This document shows positions 22,734 to 32,300 of a stretch of DNA of 64,000 bases, in pieces (within the stretch, counting starts at the first letter, position 1; each line of letters starts with the position of its first letter). Made by a program: the position numbers and the translations under genes. The notes below the pieces were generated by a model. That model was given only the letters and a program-made list of their open reading frames with translations. It was not told the origin of the DNA and ran no database searches. The stretch covers positions 434,001-498,000 of the forward strand of contig JBEKRQ010000001.1 in the NCBI GenBank assembly GCA_049517655.1. Reading direction: 5' to 3'. The stretch is from UBA11358 sp049517655 (GTDB lineage: Bacteria > Verrucomicrobiota > Verrucomicrobiia > Limisphaerales > UBA11358).

Positions 22734-23117
22734 ATGAATCCGGAAGAATTAAAGAAAAGGACAAAAGTTTTTGCAGTTCGCGTCATCAATCTGGTTGACC
22801 GACTGCCAAATTCGAAGGCCACGAATGTAATTGCCAATCAGCTTGTTCGCAGCGGAACGTCGGTCGGGGCGAACTATTATGCTGCCTGCCGCGCCAAGTC
22901 CCGTGCAGATTTTATTTCAAAGCTGGGCACGGTGGAGGAAGAGGCCGATGAAACAATTTATTGGATGGAATTGTTGATCGAGTCTGGAAAAGTTAAAGCT
23001 GCGGCATTGGCCGATTTGATGCGTGAAGCCGGCGAAATTCTCGCCATAACCGTCGCCTCAATCAACACCGCCCGATCGGGAAGGAATCCGCAATCCGCAA
23101 TCCGCAATCCGCGATAG
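22734..23117 (+). CDS. Four-helix bundle protein (23S rRNA intervening-sequence / S23 type)
   Basis: 127 residues from ATG 22734. Pattern of the family: 'RTKVFAVRVINLVDRLP', 'ANQLVRSGTSVGANYYAACRAKSRADFISKLGTVEEEADETIYWMELL'. These proteins form pentameric four-helix bundles, occur inside 23S rRNA intervening sequences and as free genes, and are relatives of the accessory Avd protein of diversity-generating retroelements; their function is unknown. The C-terminal 'NPQSAIRNPR' is encoded by the flanking heptamer repeat. The stop is 1 bp before lpxA. It separates lpxC-fabZ from lpxA, normally neighbours, so it looks like an insertion. Confidence 0.88.
   Translation: MNPEELKKRTKVFAVRVINLVDRLPNSKATNVIANQLVRSGTSVGANYYAACRAKSRADFISKLGTVEEEADETIYWMELLIESGKVKAAALADLMREAGEILAITVASINTARSGRNPQSAIRNPR
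23084..23114 (+). repeat. Heptamer tandem repeat ending the four-helix-bundle gene
   Basis: Four copies of AATCCGC, the last imperfect, form the 3' end of the coding sequence. They are inverted relative to the repeat at 22682-22711, so the gene is bracketed by complementary heptamer arrays. Confidence 0.8.
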
Positions 23118-23118
23118 T

Positions 23119-23886
23119 ATGGTTCATTCCACGGCCATCATTCATTCAAAAGCCAAAATTGGTTCCGGCTGCGGAATCGGTCCTTATTGTGTCATCGGCG
23201 AACACGTCGTGCTCGGGAGCGGTTGCAAACTGCATTCGCACGTTGTCATTGACGGACACACGAAATTGGGAAGGGAGAATGAAATTTTTCCATTCGCGAG
23301 CATCGGGCTGAAGACGCAGGACTTAAAATGGAGCAGTGGTGTCACGCGCACGGAAATCGGCGACCACAACACATTCCGCGAATACGTCACCATTCACAGC
23401 GCGACCGGTGACGGCGAAGTCACGCGCGTTGGGTCGCATAATCACATCCTTGCTTATTGCCACATTGCGCACAACGTAACGCTCGGCGACCACGTTATCA
23501 TGTCGAATGTCGCCACACTTGCCGGTCATGTCGTGGTGGAAGATTACGCGGTGATTGGTGGTTTGGCGGCAATTCATCAATTTTGTCGTATCGGCAAAAT
23601 GGCGATGATAGGCGGTTGCTCAAAAGTCGTGCAAGACGTGCCGCCATTCATGATGGCTGATGGCAACCCTGCGGAAACACGAACCATCAACAAAATCGGC
23701 ATGGAACGAAATGGTGTTTCTGAAAAAGCGCAGATGGCATTGAGGCAGGCTTACAAGATTCTGTTTCGCGAGGGACTCACTGTTCCCAACTCGGTGGCGA
23801 AGGTTGAAAAGAAATTGCCGCCGTTGCCCGAGATTCGATATTTGATTCATTTTGTGCGGGCAAGCGAACGGGGAATCAGCAAATAA
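23119..23886 (+). CDS. lpxA: UDP-N-acetylglucosamine acyltransferase
   Basis: 255 residues, left-handed beta-helix. Transfers 3-hydroxyacyl from ACP to UDP-GlcNAc, the first step of lipid A synthesis. It begins 'MVHSTAIIHSKAKIGSGCGIGPYCVIG' with hexapeptide repeats through about residue 190. The catalytic region has 'AYCHIAHNVTLGDHVIMSN' (His in 'CHIAHN'), followed by 'GGLAAIHQFCRIGKMAMIGG'. The C-terminal helical domain is slightly shorter than in E. coli LpxA. It starts 1 bp after the four-helix-bundle gene and must be co-transcribed with it. Confidence 0.96.
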   Translation: MVHSTAIIHSKAKIGSGCGIGPYCVIGEHVVLGSGCKLHSHVVIDGHTKLGRENEIFPFASIGLKTQDLKWSSGVTRTEIGDHNTFREYVTIHSATGDGEVTRVGSHNHILAYCHIAHNVTLGDHVIMSNVATLAGHVVVEDYAVIGGLAAIHQFCRIGKMAMIGGCSKVVQDVPPFMMADGNPAETRTINKIGMERNGVSEKAQMALRQAYKILFREGLTVPNSVAKVEKKLPPLPEIRYLIHFVRASERGISK

Positions 23887-23905
23887 AGTGGGTTCAAAAA
23901 AGCTG

Positions 23906-23934
23906 TTGACAGAGTTTGGTGAGTTGCATAGTTT
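23906..23934 (+). promoter_or_regulatory. Candidate promoter for tRNA-Thr-tuf
   Basis: TTGACA, 17-nt spacer, TAGTTT. The leader 23935-24057 includes a CCCCTCG/CGAGGGG stem (around 23975-24006). Confidence 0.5.
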
Positions 23935-24057
23935 GTGGCCTGTCGGAGCAGTAAAAAGTCAAAAGGCCGTTGACCCCTCGGGTTTTCGAAAGAAAAGAGC
24001 GAGGGGAAGTGGTTTTTTGTCGTTTTGCATGTCAGGATGGGCTAATGATTTTGAGAG

Positions 24058-24133
<76 letters not shown>

Positions 24134-24168
24134 GTTTAACGAACGAAAACTAAACGCAGGAGACAACA

Positions 24169-25359
24169 ATGGCTAAAGAACAATTTCAACGAACGAAACC
24201 GCACGTCAACGTCGGCACCATCGGGCACATTGACCATGGCAAATCCACTTTGACGGCTGCAATTGTCAAGGTGCAGGCTGGAAAGGGCCTGGCACAGGTC
24301 AAGTCTTACGCGGAGATTACAAAGGGCGGCACCGTGCGCGACGAGACCAAGACCCTCACCATTGCCGTGTCCCACACGGAGTACCAGAGCGACAAACGCC
24401 ACTACGCCCACATTGACTGCCCAGGCCACGCCGATTTCATCAAAAATATGATCACTGGCGCGGCCCAGATGGACGGCGCCATCCTCGTCGTGGATGCTTC
24501 GGAAGGTCCGATGCCTCAAACCAAGGAACACGTTTTGTTGGCTCGCCAGGTCGGTGTGCCCGCCATTGTAGTTTACCTGAACAAGGTTGACCTCGTGGAC
24601 GACAAGGAGCTGCTGGATTTGGTGGAGATGGAAGTCCGTGACCTGCTGACCAAATATGAATTTCCGGGTGACAAGACACCGATTATTCGCGGCAGCGCCA
24701 AACTGGCGTTGGCGGGCGAAAAGGAACACGTGGACTCCATTCAAAAATTGATGGAAGCCATTGACGCGTTCATACCGTTGCCGACGCGCGAGGTGGACAA
24801 GCCGTTCCTGATGTGCATCGAGGACGTATTCAACATCGAAGGTCGTGGCACAGTTGTCACCGGGCGTGTGGAGCGCGGTCAACTCAAGCGCATGGAGGAA
24901 GTGGCAATCGTTGGCTTGGGCGAAACGCGCAAGACTGTGGCGACCGACATCGAGATGTTCCGCAAACTGCTGGACTCGGCGCAGTGTGGTGACAATGTCG
25001 GCGTGCTGTTGCGCGGCATCAAGAAGGAAGAAGTCGAACGCGGCATGGTGCTGGCCAAGCCGGGAACAATCACGCCGCATACGAATTTCAAGTCGGAGGT
25101 TTATGTGTTGTCCAAGGAAGAAGGCGGCCGACACACGCCGTTCTTTACGAACTATCGTCCGCAATTTTATTTCCGCACCACCGACGTAACCGGCACGGTG
25201 ACACTCCCGCAGGGGGTGGAAATGGTCATGCCGGGCGACAACGTTTCGGTTGAGGTAAAAGTCATCGCGCCGGTGGCCATGGAAAGAGGCCAGCGGTTTG
25301 CGATCCGCGAAGGTGGCCGCACGATTGGTGCTGGCCGCGTGACGGAAGTCATTGCCTAA
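24169..25359 (+). CDS. tuf: Elongation factor Tu
   Basis: 396 residues. GTPase that delivers aminoacyl-tRNA to the ribosome. The G1 loop reads GHIDHGKST, where most bacteria have GHVDHGKTT, a conservative change. G3 is 'DCPGHADFIKNM' and G4 'NKVD'. Domains 2 and 3 are complete up to 'GGRTIGAGRVTEV'. Its place between tRNA-Thr and tRNA-Trp/secE/nusG rather than after fusA corresponds to tufB of E. coli. No tuf copy follows fusA in this window. Confidence 0.98.
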   Translation: MAKEQFQRTKPHVNVGTIGHIDHGKSTLTAAIVKVQAGKGLAQVKSYAEITKGGTVRDETKTLTIAVSHTEYQSDKRHYAHIDCPGHADFIKNMITGAAQMDGAILVVDASEGPMPQTKEHVLLARQVGVPAIVVYLNKVDLVDDKELLDLVEMEVRDLLTKYEFPGDKTPIIRGSAKLALAGEKEHVDSIQKLMEAIDAFIPLPTREVDKPFLMCIEDVFNIEGRGTVVTGRVERGQLKRMEEVAIVGLGETRKTVATDIEMFRKLLDSAQCGDNVGVLLRGIKKEEVERGMVLAKPGTITPHTNFKSEVYVLSKEEGGRHTPFFTNYRPQFYFRTTDVTGTVTLPQGVEMVMPGDNVSVEVKVIAPVAMERGQRFAIREGGRTIGAGRVTEVIA

Positions 25360-25440
25360 GGCGGTTTTCAAAATTGGAGCACGGGGATGAATTCCCCGGC
25401 TCCTTTCCTGTCTGAATAAATGAACATGACTCGACGGCTT

Positions 25441-25516
25441 AGGGCGTTAGCTCAATTGGTAGAGTAGCGGTCTCCAAAACCGTTGGTTGGGGGTTCGAGT
25501 CCCTCACGCCCTGCCA
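25441..25516 (+). tRNA. tRNA-Trp (CCA anticodon)
   Basis: 76 nt. The acceptor AGGGCGT pairs with ACGCCCT; the anticodon loop is CTCCAAA with CCA; the T-arm is GGTTCGAGTC; discriminator G; 3' CCA encoded. Confidence 0.97.
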
Positions 25517-25547
25517 GCCTTCGCTCGGAGCAGTGCGGAGGGTGAAG

Positions 25548-25627
25548 GCTGCCGCGCCGAAACGATAGTGAAGGCGGGCTGCGCTGAATGAGCGAAAAGC
25601 TCCGAGCTACGGCTCGGCAAGCCAGTC
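25548..25627 (+). repeat. Dispersed repeat between tRNA-Trp and tRNA-Ser
   Basis: 'GGCTGCCGCGCCGAAACGATA' start and 'GCTACGGCTCGGCAAGCC' end recur at 25822-25908. A shorter related piece (CGCGCCGAAGCAAGGCGAAGG) is at 28661-28682. Confidence 0.75.
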
Positions 25628-25634
25628 TGCGAAC

Positions 25635-25724
25635 GGAGAGGTGGCAGAGTGGTCTATCGCGGCGGTCTTGAAAACCGCTTCGGGTTAACACCCGACGGGG
25701 GTTCGAATCCCCCCCTCTCCGCCA
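25635..25724 (+). tRNA. tRNA-Ser (TGA anticodon)
   Basis: 90 nt. The acceptor GGAGAGG pairs with CCTCTCC; the anticodon loop is CTTGAAA with TGA; there is a long variable arm typical of Ser; the T-arm is GGTTCGAATCC; CCA is encoded at 25722-25724. Confidence 0.96.
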
Positions 25725-25821
25725 GTTCCGCTCTTTCTGAAGCGGAGTTGGGCGCAGGTGGTCGGACAGATGTTTGCGGTGATCGAATCGCTGAGGCGGT
25801 CCGACCGATTTAGAAAGAGCG

Positions 25822-25908
25822 GGGCTGCCGCGCCGTAGCGATAGCGAAGGCGGGGCCATGCGCGATTGGGCAAAAAAGCTGCGGGCTACGGCTCGGCAAG
25901 CCGGAGAG
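25822..25908 (+). repeat. Dispersed repeat before secE
   Basis: Second copy of the 25548-25627 repeat; its GGAGAG end supplies the Shine-Dalgarno sequence for secE. Nothing recognisable lies in 25725-25821. Confidence 0.75.
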
Positions 25909-25915
25909 ATTTTTT

Positions 25916-26170
25916 GTGGGTAACTGGACAACAATTTTGTTTTGGTCGGTAATCGTAGGTGCAATCTTTGCCTATTTATGGTGGCAGGGACAGCTTAAGC
26001 GGCTGGCTGCTTATGTGCAGGAGACGCGCGAGGAATTGAAGAAATGTTCGTGGCCGACGTGGGATGAATTGAAAGGCTCGACGGTGGTCATCGTGATTAC
26101 AATTGCTTTACTCGGCGGGTTCACCGTCGTGGTGGATTTGGTGTTCAATTACATATTTTTTAAGCTTTAA
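25916..26170 (+). CDS. secE: Preprotein translocase subunit SecE
   Basis: 84 residues from GTG 25916, with GGAGAG 8-10 bp upstream. The conserved amphipathic helix and 'ELKKCSWPTWDEL' hinge are followed by the C-terminal transmembrane helix (about 57-79). There is also an N-terminal hydrophobic stretch (6-24), so two membrane spans are predicted instead of the minimal one. It clamps the SecY halves together in the translocon. nusG follows 5 bp later. Confidence 0.95.
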   Translation: MGNWTTILFWSVIVGAIFAYLWWQGQLKRLAAYVQETREELKKCSWPTWDELKGSTVVIVITIALLGGFTVVVDLVFNYIFFKL

Positions 26171-26175
26171 GCGCC

Positions 26176-26724
26176 ATGCGCAGCCAATGGTTTGTCATCC
26201 ATACGCTTTCCGGCCAGGAACAGAAGGTCAAGGAAAGCATTGAGAAACGCATCAAGACCGACGAGATGCAGGACTGTATCCGTGAAGTCCTCGTCCCGAT
26301 GGAGAAGGTTGTTGAGGTGCGCAATCAGAAGAAAACCGTGTCCAGCCGCAAATTGTGGCCGGGCTACGTTTTTGTGGACATGGTGTTGCTGGATGAAAAC
26401 AACCGCATCATCGAAAAGCCGTGGTATTTCATCAAGGAAACACAGGGCGTGATTGGTTTTGTCGGCGGCGAACCGCCCGTGCCGACGCCGACCGAGGAAG
26501 TCGAGCAAATCAAGGCGCAGATTTCCGCGTCGGAAGAGACGGAGAAACCGAAGGTCAATTTTGAAGTCGGCGAAACGGTCAAGATCAACAACGGGCCGTT
26601 CCTCAATTTCAGCGGCGTGATTGAGGAAATTGATCCTGAACGCGGTAAATTAAAGGTCACCGTCAATATTTTCGGACGCAACACGCCGGTGGAACTTGAA
26701 TATTGGCAGGTGGAGAAGGCGTAA
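26176..26724 (+). CDS. nusG: Transcription termination/antitermination protein NusG
   Basis: 182 residues. The N-terminal NGN domain starts 'RSQWFVIHTLSGQEQKVKESI' and includes 'SRKLWPGYVFVDM'. The C-terminal KOW domain has 'FEVGETVKINNGPFLNFSGVIEEID'. NusG binds RNA polymerase and links it to Rho or to ribosomal S10. It lies in the canonical secE-nusG-rplK order. Confidence 0.98.
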   Translation: MRSQWFVIHTLSGQEQKVKESIEKRIKTDEMQDCIREVLVPMEKVVEVRNQKKTVSSRKLWPGYVFVDMVLLDENNRIIEKPWYFIKETQGVIGFVGGEPPVPTPTEEVEQIKAQISASEETEKPKVNFEVGETVKINNGPFLNFSGVIEEIDPERGKLKVTVNIFGRNTPVELEYWQVEKA

Positions 26725-26730
26725 AATTTG

Positions 26731-26796
26731 AAGCGGCGTAGAGCGCCGCTGAATGAAAGAAAAAATTGCGGCGGTCTTACGATACGCCGCTACGGA
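26731..26796. repeat. REP-like hairpins between nusG and rplK
   Basis: Two GC-rich palindromes, GCGGCG...CGCCGC, in an otherwise AT-rich 80-bp spacer. They could be transcript-stabilising or attenuating. Confidence 0.5.
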
Positions 26797-26804
26797 AAAT
26801 TAGT

Positions 26805-27230
26805 ATGGCAAAGAAAGTCACAGCACAAATTAAGTTGCAGATTCCAGCGGGTCAGGCGAATCCCGCGCCGCCGGTCGGTCCGGCGCTCGGCCAGCACGGC
26901 GTCAATATCATGGGCTTTTGCAAGGAGTTTAACACCAAGACCAAAGACCAGGCCGGCATGGTGATTCCCGTGGTCATCACGGTTTACCAGGACAAGTCAT
27001 TCACGTTCATCACCAAATCGCCGCCAGCGTCCATTCTGTTGAAAAAAGCCGCGGGCATCACCTCCGGTTCCAAGGAGCCGAACAAGGAAAAAGTCGGCAA
27101 AGTGACGCGCAAACAGGTTTTGGACATCGTGAAAATGAAGTCAAAGGATTTGAATGCGACTTCGGAGGAAGCCGCGTTCCGGGTCATCGCTGGCACGGCG
27201 CGCAGCATGGGAATTGAAGTCGTCGGATAA
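26805..27230 (+). CDS. rplK: 50S ribosomal protein L11
   Basis: 141 residues from ATG 26805 (MAKKVTAQIKLQIPAGQANP). An in-frame GTG-like extension from 26766 lies in the hairpin repeat and is rejected. L11 forms the GTPase-associated centre with 23S rRNA and L10-L7/L12. Conserved Pro-rich 'PAPPVGPALGQHGVNI' and the C-terminal rRNA-binding domain are present at normal length. rplA follows after 54 bp. Confidence 0.98.
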   Translation: MAKKVTAQIKLQIPAGQANPAPPVGPALGQHGVNIMGFCKEFNTKTKDQAGMVIPVVITVYQDKSFTFITKSPPASILLKKAAGITSGSKEPNKEKVGKVTRKQVLDIVKMKSKDLNATSEEAAFRVIAGTARSMGIEVVG

Positions 27231-27284
27231 ACAAGACAACCGCGGGAGAGTCCTCAAGGATTCGCTTGCACCGCAACCAAACAA

Positions 27285-27980
27285 ATGCCCAGTAAACGAT
27301 ACAAAAAAGCACTGGAAGTGGTGGACACCAAAAAGACGTATCCGCTGAAGGATGCCGTTGGCGTCCTGACAAAATTTCCGAAAGCGAAATTCAACGAGAC
27401 GATAGATCTCGCATTCTGTCTCGGCGTGGACCCGAAGCAATCCGACCAGATGGTTCGCGGCACGGTTCCGCTTCCGCATGGCAGCGGCAAGACCGTGCGC
27501 GTGCTCGTGTTTGCCAAAAGCGGCGCGGCGGCGGATGCGGCGAAAGCCGCCGGTGCGGAATACATCGGATTTGAGGACATGATTGCGAAATGTCAGGGCG
27601 GCTGGGCTGATTTTGATGTCGCCGTTGCCACGCCGGAAGCGATGGGCGAAGTGCGCAAGCTCGGCAAGGTGCTCGGACCACGCGGCCTGATGCCGAACCC
27701 AAAGACCGGCACCGTTACAGACGACACAGCCAGGGCGGTCAAGGAAGTAAAAGCCGGTCGCGTCGAGTTCAAAGTGGACAAGGCGGGCAACGTTCATGTG
27801 GCTGTTGGCAAAGCATCGTTTGCGGCCAATCAGATCGAGGAAAACGTGCGTGCGGTGATTGAAGCGGTGGCGAAGGCGCGCCCGAACAGCGTCAAAGGTA
27901 CCTACATTCATTCCTGCACGATTTCGGCAACGATGAGTCCGCCGGTGCGCCTGGATTTGCGCGAATTCACGACCCATTAA
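27285..27980 (+). CDS. rplA: 50S ribosomal protein L1
   Basis: 231 residues, the normal length, beginning 'MPSKRYKKALEVVD'. Signature 'GLMPNPKTGTVTDD' is present. L1 forms the mobile L1 stalk near the E site and in many bacteria represses its own L11-L1 operon by binding the leader mRNA; I could not identify the leader target here. 20 bp separate it from rplJ. Confidence 0.98.
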   Translation: MPSKRYKKALEVVDTKKTYPLKDAVGVLTKFPKAKFNETIDLAFCLGVDPKQSDQMVRGTVPLPHGSGKTVRVLVFAKSGAAADAAKAAGAEYIGFEDMIAKCQGGWADFDVAVATPEAMGEVRKLGKVLGPRGLMPNPKTGTVTDDTARAVKEVKAGRVEFKVDKAGNVHVAVGKASFAANQIEENVRAVIEAVAKARPNSVKGTYIHSCTISATMSPPVRLDLREFTTH

Positions 27981-28000
27981 CCAGAAACCATTTTTAATCC

Positions 28001-28525
28001 ATGCGTGCTGAAAAACAAATTTTGACGAAAGAATATGTCGCGCGGCTGAATGCCTCGCCGTTCTTCATCGTGGTGAATTATCGGGGACTCAACGTGTCCC
28101 ATTTGACTGAGTTGCGGAAACGCCTGCAAAAGGCCGGCGCGGAGATTCATATAGTCAAGAACTCCATCTTCCGCATTGCGGCCAAAGAGTCCGGCATCGG
28201 CGAATTGACCGCCGAGCTTGCGGGACAACTCGCCGTTGTCACCGGGCAAAAGGACATTTCCGCCGCCGCCAAGACGGTCAAGAATTTCGGCGCGGAGTTC
28301 GACAAACTGAAGGTGCAATTTGGCTTTTTGGACAATCAGCGGCTGGAGCAGGCGGCGATTGTCGCCTTGGCCGATCTGCCGAGTCTGGACGTGTTGCGCG
28401 CCACACTGCTGGGCCTGTTGAACGCGCCGGCGACGAAACTGGTCGTTTTACTCAACACACCCGCGACGCAACTCGCGCGTGTGGTCAAGGCGAAGGCCGA
28501 AAAAGTTGAAGCGGCAAAGGGTTGA
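28001..28525 (+). CDS. rplJ: 50S ribosomal protein L10
   Basis: 174 residues, starting 'MRAEKQILTKEYVARLN'. It anchors the L7/L12 dimers to the ribosome stalk through its C-terminal helix. The N-terminal 'FIVVNYRGLNVSHLTELR' and the 'VKNSIFRIA' segment are typical. Separated from rplL by 195 bp of AT-rich, repeat-containing spacer, more than usual for this pair. Confidence 0.97.
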   Translation: MRAEKQILTKEYVARLNASPFFIVVNYRGLNVSHLTELRKRLQKAGAEIHIVKNSIFRIAAKESGIGELTAELAGQLAVVTGQKDISAAAKTVKNFGAEFDKLKVQFGFLDNQRLEQAAIVALADLPSLDVLRATLLGLLNAPATKLVVLLNTPATQLARVVKAKAEKVEAAKG

Positions 28526-28720
28526 AACGTTAAAACGGAACGCACAGATAAAACCATTTTCGATTTGGAATTTGAAATTTCAAATCGGAGAACAAACGAA
28601 CAACAAGAACAACAACGTAAATCGTCGGTTCACGAACGAACTTAAAAAAGCCGTGGCGTGTCGCGCCGAAGCAAGGCGAAGGCGGACCGCGGCAGACGAC
28701 GAGACGACAAGAAAGGTAAC
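28526..28720. other. rplJ-rplL spacer with palindrome
   Basis: Contains a 27-bp palindrome (28561-28587, CGATTTG...CAAATCG) and a fragment of the repeat seen at 25548 and 25822 (around 28661-28690). An RBS-like AAGAAAGG precedes rplL. No gene seen. Confidence 0.6.
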
Positions 28721-29104
28721 ATGGCTGATATTGCAAACCTTGTAGAGGAACTGAGCAAGCTGACGGTGATTGAAGCTGCCGACTTGGTCAAAAAACTGGA
28801 AGAAAAATGGGGTGTGACCGCCGCTGCACCGGTTGCGGTGGCCGCGGCTCCCGCTGGTGGTGCTGCCGCCCCGGCTGCGGAAGCGAAGACCACATTTGAC
28901 GTGATTCTTGTGTCCGCCCCGGCGGACAAGAAAATTGCCACCATCAAGGCTGTCCGCGAAGTGAAAGCGGGCCTCGGTCTGGCGGAAGCCAAGGCGCTGG
29001 TCGAAGGCGCGCCCAAGCCGGTGCTGGAAGGAGCTCCGAAAGCCGACGCTGACGCGGCCAAGAAGAAGCTGGAAGAAGCGGGCGCCAAAGTGGAGGTCAA
29101 GTAA
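28721..29104 (+). CDS. rplL: 50S ribosomal protein L7/L12
   Basis: 127 residues from ATG 28721 (MADIANLVEELSKLTVIEAADL). N-terminal dimerisation domain, Ala/Gly/Pro hinge (about 35-55), and the factor-binding C-terminal domain with 'GLGLAEAKALVEGAPKPV'. It recruits elongation factors EF-Tu and EF-G. The frame extends upstream to 28658 only through the spacer repeat. Confidence 0.98.
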   Translation: MADIANLVEELSKLTVIEAADLVKKLEEKWGVTAAAPVAVAAAPAGGAAAPAAEAKTTFDVILVSAPADKKIATIKAVREVKAGLGLAEAKALVEGAPKPVLEGAPKADADAAKKKLEEAGAKVEVK

Positions 29105-29116
29105 CTGGCGAACTTT

Positions 29117-29155
29117 GGGGCGGTGATCCCGCGAGGCGGGACCGCCACCCTGTTT
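29117..29155 (+). terminator. Hairpin between rplL and rpoB, possible attenuator
   Basis: Stem GGCGG..TCCCGC / GCGGGA.CCGCC with a 3-nt loop, followed by ACCCTGTTTT. The position after rplL equals that of the partial terminator in E. coli that lowers rpoBC transcription relative to the ribosomal genes. The U-run is short, so read-through is likely. The rest of 29156-29322 shows nothing specific. Confidence 0.5.
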
Positions 29156-29322
29156 TCGCAAGGCGGAACAAAATTTTTATTAGTTACAAACAGCAGCAAC
29201 AAGCGACCGCCGGTAGCGGTCTGAGTTCAGGCAAGTTCACTGTTAAACGCAGCGTGCTTGCCTTGTGTCGTTGATTAAAAATTGCCGGCTGGCGTTGTTG
29301 TCGGCCAAACCAGAAAGTTCAA

Positions 29323-32300
29323 ATGCCATCGCGAGTTACAGAACGAATCAACTTCGGCAAGATTAAAGAGATTGTCGTGCCGCCGAACATGATCGAATTG
29401 CAGACTAATTCCTACAAGGAATTTCTGCAAGTGGATGCGGCGCCCAAAAGACGCGACAAAAACGCCGGCCTTGAAGCGGTTTTCCGCGAAGTGTTTCCCA
29501 TTGAGAGCTACGACGGCAAGTGTGTGCTGGATTACGATTCCTACGAAATCGGCGAGCCGAGACTGGACTGGCTCGAATGTCTGCGCGAAGGACTGACTTA
29601 TGGCGCGCCGCTTTATGTCACCTTTAAGCTCAAGGAGGAAAGCAAGAGCATCAAGGAAGAAAAAGTTTTCATGGGCGAACTGCCGCTGATGACGCCGCAG
29701 GGCACGTTCGTTATCAACGGCGCCGAGCGCGTTGTTGTCAGCCAGCTTCATCGCTCGCCCGGTATCGCGTTCGAGGCCACGCAGCATCCAAACGGGAAAA
29801 TGCTGCACAGCTTCCGCGTCATTCCCGACCGCGGTTCGTGGTATGAAGCGCAATTCGACACGAGCGATTTGCTTTACGTTTATCTCGACCGCAAGAAACG
29901 CCGCCGGAAGTTTTTGACGACGACATTTTTCCGCGCGTTGAGTTTTCTCGATAGGCCAAAAGATAAAACAGTACCCAAGCCCAAGGAAAATGTCAGACTC
30001 ACCACTGGCACGGACGAAGAAATTCTCAAGCTGTTTTACGAAATCGAAGAACTCACGGTCAAGGAAGCCGAGAAACTTGAAGCTTTGCCGAATCACGTTT
30101 TGATTCAGGATGTAGTGGACGAGGAAAAAAGCCTCGTCATTGCGCGCGCCTTTGAACCGCTTTCAAAAGCAGTCGTGAAACAAGTCGCCGAGCTTGGTGT
30201 GACCAAAATCAAGGTCGTGGATACCTCTGTGGACGAAGGTATCATGATTAAATGCCTGAAGAAAGATCCGGCCAAAAACGAAGAAGAAGCGCTCAAGGAC
30301 ATTTACCGTCGTTTGCGCCCAGGTGATCCGCCGACCGCCCAAAATGCAGAGTCGTTGCTCAGACGATTGTTCTTCGACCCGAAACGTTACGATTTGGGCC
30401 GCGTGGGCCGCTACAAGATCAATCAAAAACTCGGCCTCAAGGAAAAGGAAGAGTCGCGCATTTTGGCCAAGGAAGATTTGGTTGCCGCGACAAAGTATTT
30501 GCTCCGCCTCAAACAAGGCGAAGGCTCGCTGGACGACATTGACCATCTCGGCAGCCGCCGCATCCGCACGGTCGGCGAATTACTTTCCAACCAGTGCCGC
30601 GTCGGTCTTGCGCGCACGGAACGTCTCGTCAAGGAACGCATGACGATCTTCGATCAGACCGTCGAGCAAATGACGCCACAGAAGCTCATCAATCCGAAAG
30701 CGCTGTCGGCGGTTATTCGGGATTTCTTCGGTCGTTCGCAATTGAGCCAGTTCATGGATCAAATCAACCCGCTGGCCGAGTTGACACACAAGCGGCGCCT
30801 CAGCGCACTGGGGCCGGGCGGCTTGAGTCGCGACCGTGCGGGCTTTGAAGTTCGCGACGTGCATCCGTCACATTATGGCCGTATTTGCCCGATTGAAACG
30901 CCGGAAGGTCCCAACATTGGTTTGATCGCTTCGCTGGCGACGTTCGCGCGCATCAACGATTTCGGTTTCCTCGAAACGCCGTATCGCAAGGTCGAAAACG
31001 GACGCGTCACCAATCACATTGATTATCTGACCGCCGATCGCGAGGAACAATACATCATCGCGCAGGCGAACTCGCTGATGGACAACAAGGGCAACTTCAT
31101 AACCGACCGTGTCGTTTGCCGCGCACGGACGGACTTTATTGATGCCGAGCCGTCGCGCGTGAATTACATGGACGTGTCGCCGAAGCAGCTGGTCTCGGTC
31201 GCGGCGGCGCTGATTCCATTTTTGGAGCACGACGATGCAAACCGCGCGTTAATGGGTTCAAACATGCAACGCCAGGCCGTGCCGCTGCTCGTGACCGAAG
31301 CGCCACTCGTGGCAACCGGCCTCGAAGACAGGGTCGCTCGTGACTCGCGCGCTGTTGTGGTTGCGGAGGAGGGCGGCAAGGTCGCATCTGTCAATGGCAA
31401 TCAGGTCATCATCACCGACGATGGCGAATTACCCGAAGGCAAAAAGAAGATCAAGCACGAGCCGGGAAAAGGCGTTTGGGTTTATCCAATCCGCAAATTC
31501 ATGCGTTCGAACGCGGCAACGTGCATCAATCAGAAAATTTTGGTCAAAAAAGGAGACCATGTGAAAAAAGGGCAGGTCATCGCCGACGGCCCGTGCACGC
31601 GCAACGGCGAACTCGCACTCGGCCGCAATGTGCTCGTCTCATTCATGCCGTGGAATGGCTATAACTTCGAGGACGCGATTCTCATCAGTGAGCGCATCGT
31701 GAAGGACGACGTTTTCACGAGCATTCACATTGACGAATTTGAAGTCAGCGCGCGCGACACAAAGCTCGGCCCCGAGGAAATCACCCGCGACATTCCGAAC
31801 CTCGGCGACGAGGCGCTCAAAAATCTCAGCCCCGACGGTGTCATTCGCATCGGTGCAGAAGTGAAGCCCGGCGACATTTTGGTCGGCAAAATCACGCCGA
31901 AATCCGAGACCGAGCTTGCGCCGGAAGAGCGATTGCTCCGCGCCATTTTCGGTGAGAAAGCCGCCGACGTGAAAGACACTTCGCTCAAGGTTCCTTCCGG
32001 CACCTACGGCATCGTGATGGACGTGAAAGTGTCGTCCAAGAAGGACGGTGAGAAGAGCAAGCCATCGTCAAGTGATGAGAGGCGCCACGCGAAGCAGATT
32101 GAGGAGGAACACAGAAAAAAGACGGACGAGTTGCGCGATCAACTGACCGAGGCGTTGAGCAACATTCTTCTCGGTGAAAAAATTCCGCTCGACGTGGTCA
32201 ATTCCGAAACCGGCGAGATCATCATTCCAGCGAATCGCAAAATCACAAAAACGCTTCTGCGCAAACTCGCGACGGTCTACGACCGCATCGAAATTGATCC

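Noticed and set aside
24136..25371. 411-codon minus-strand frame opposite tuf
   Set aside because: Complete overlap with tuf on the other strand; no recognisable protein.
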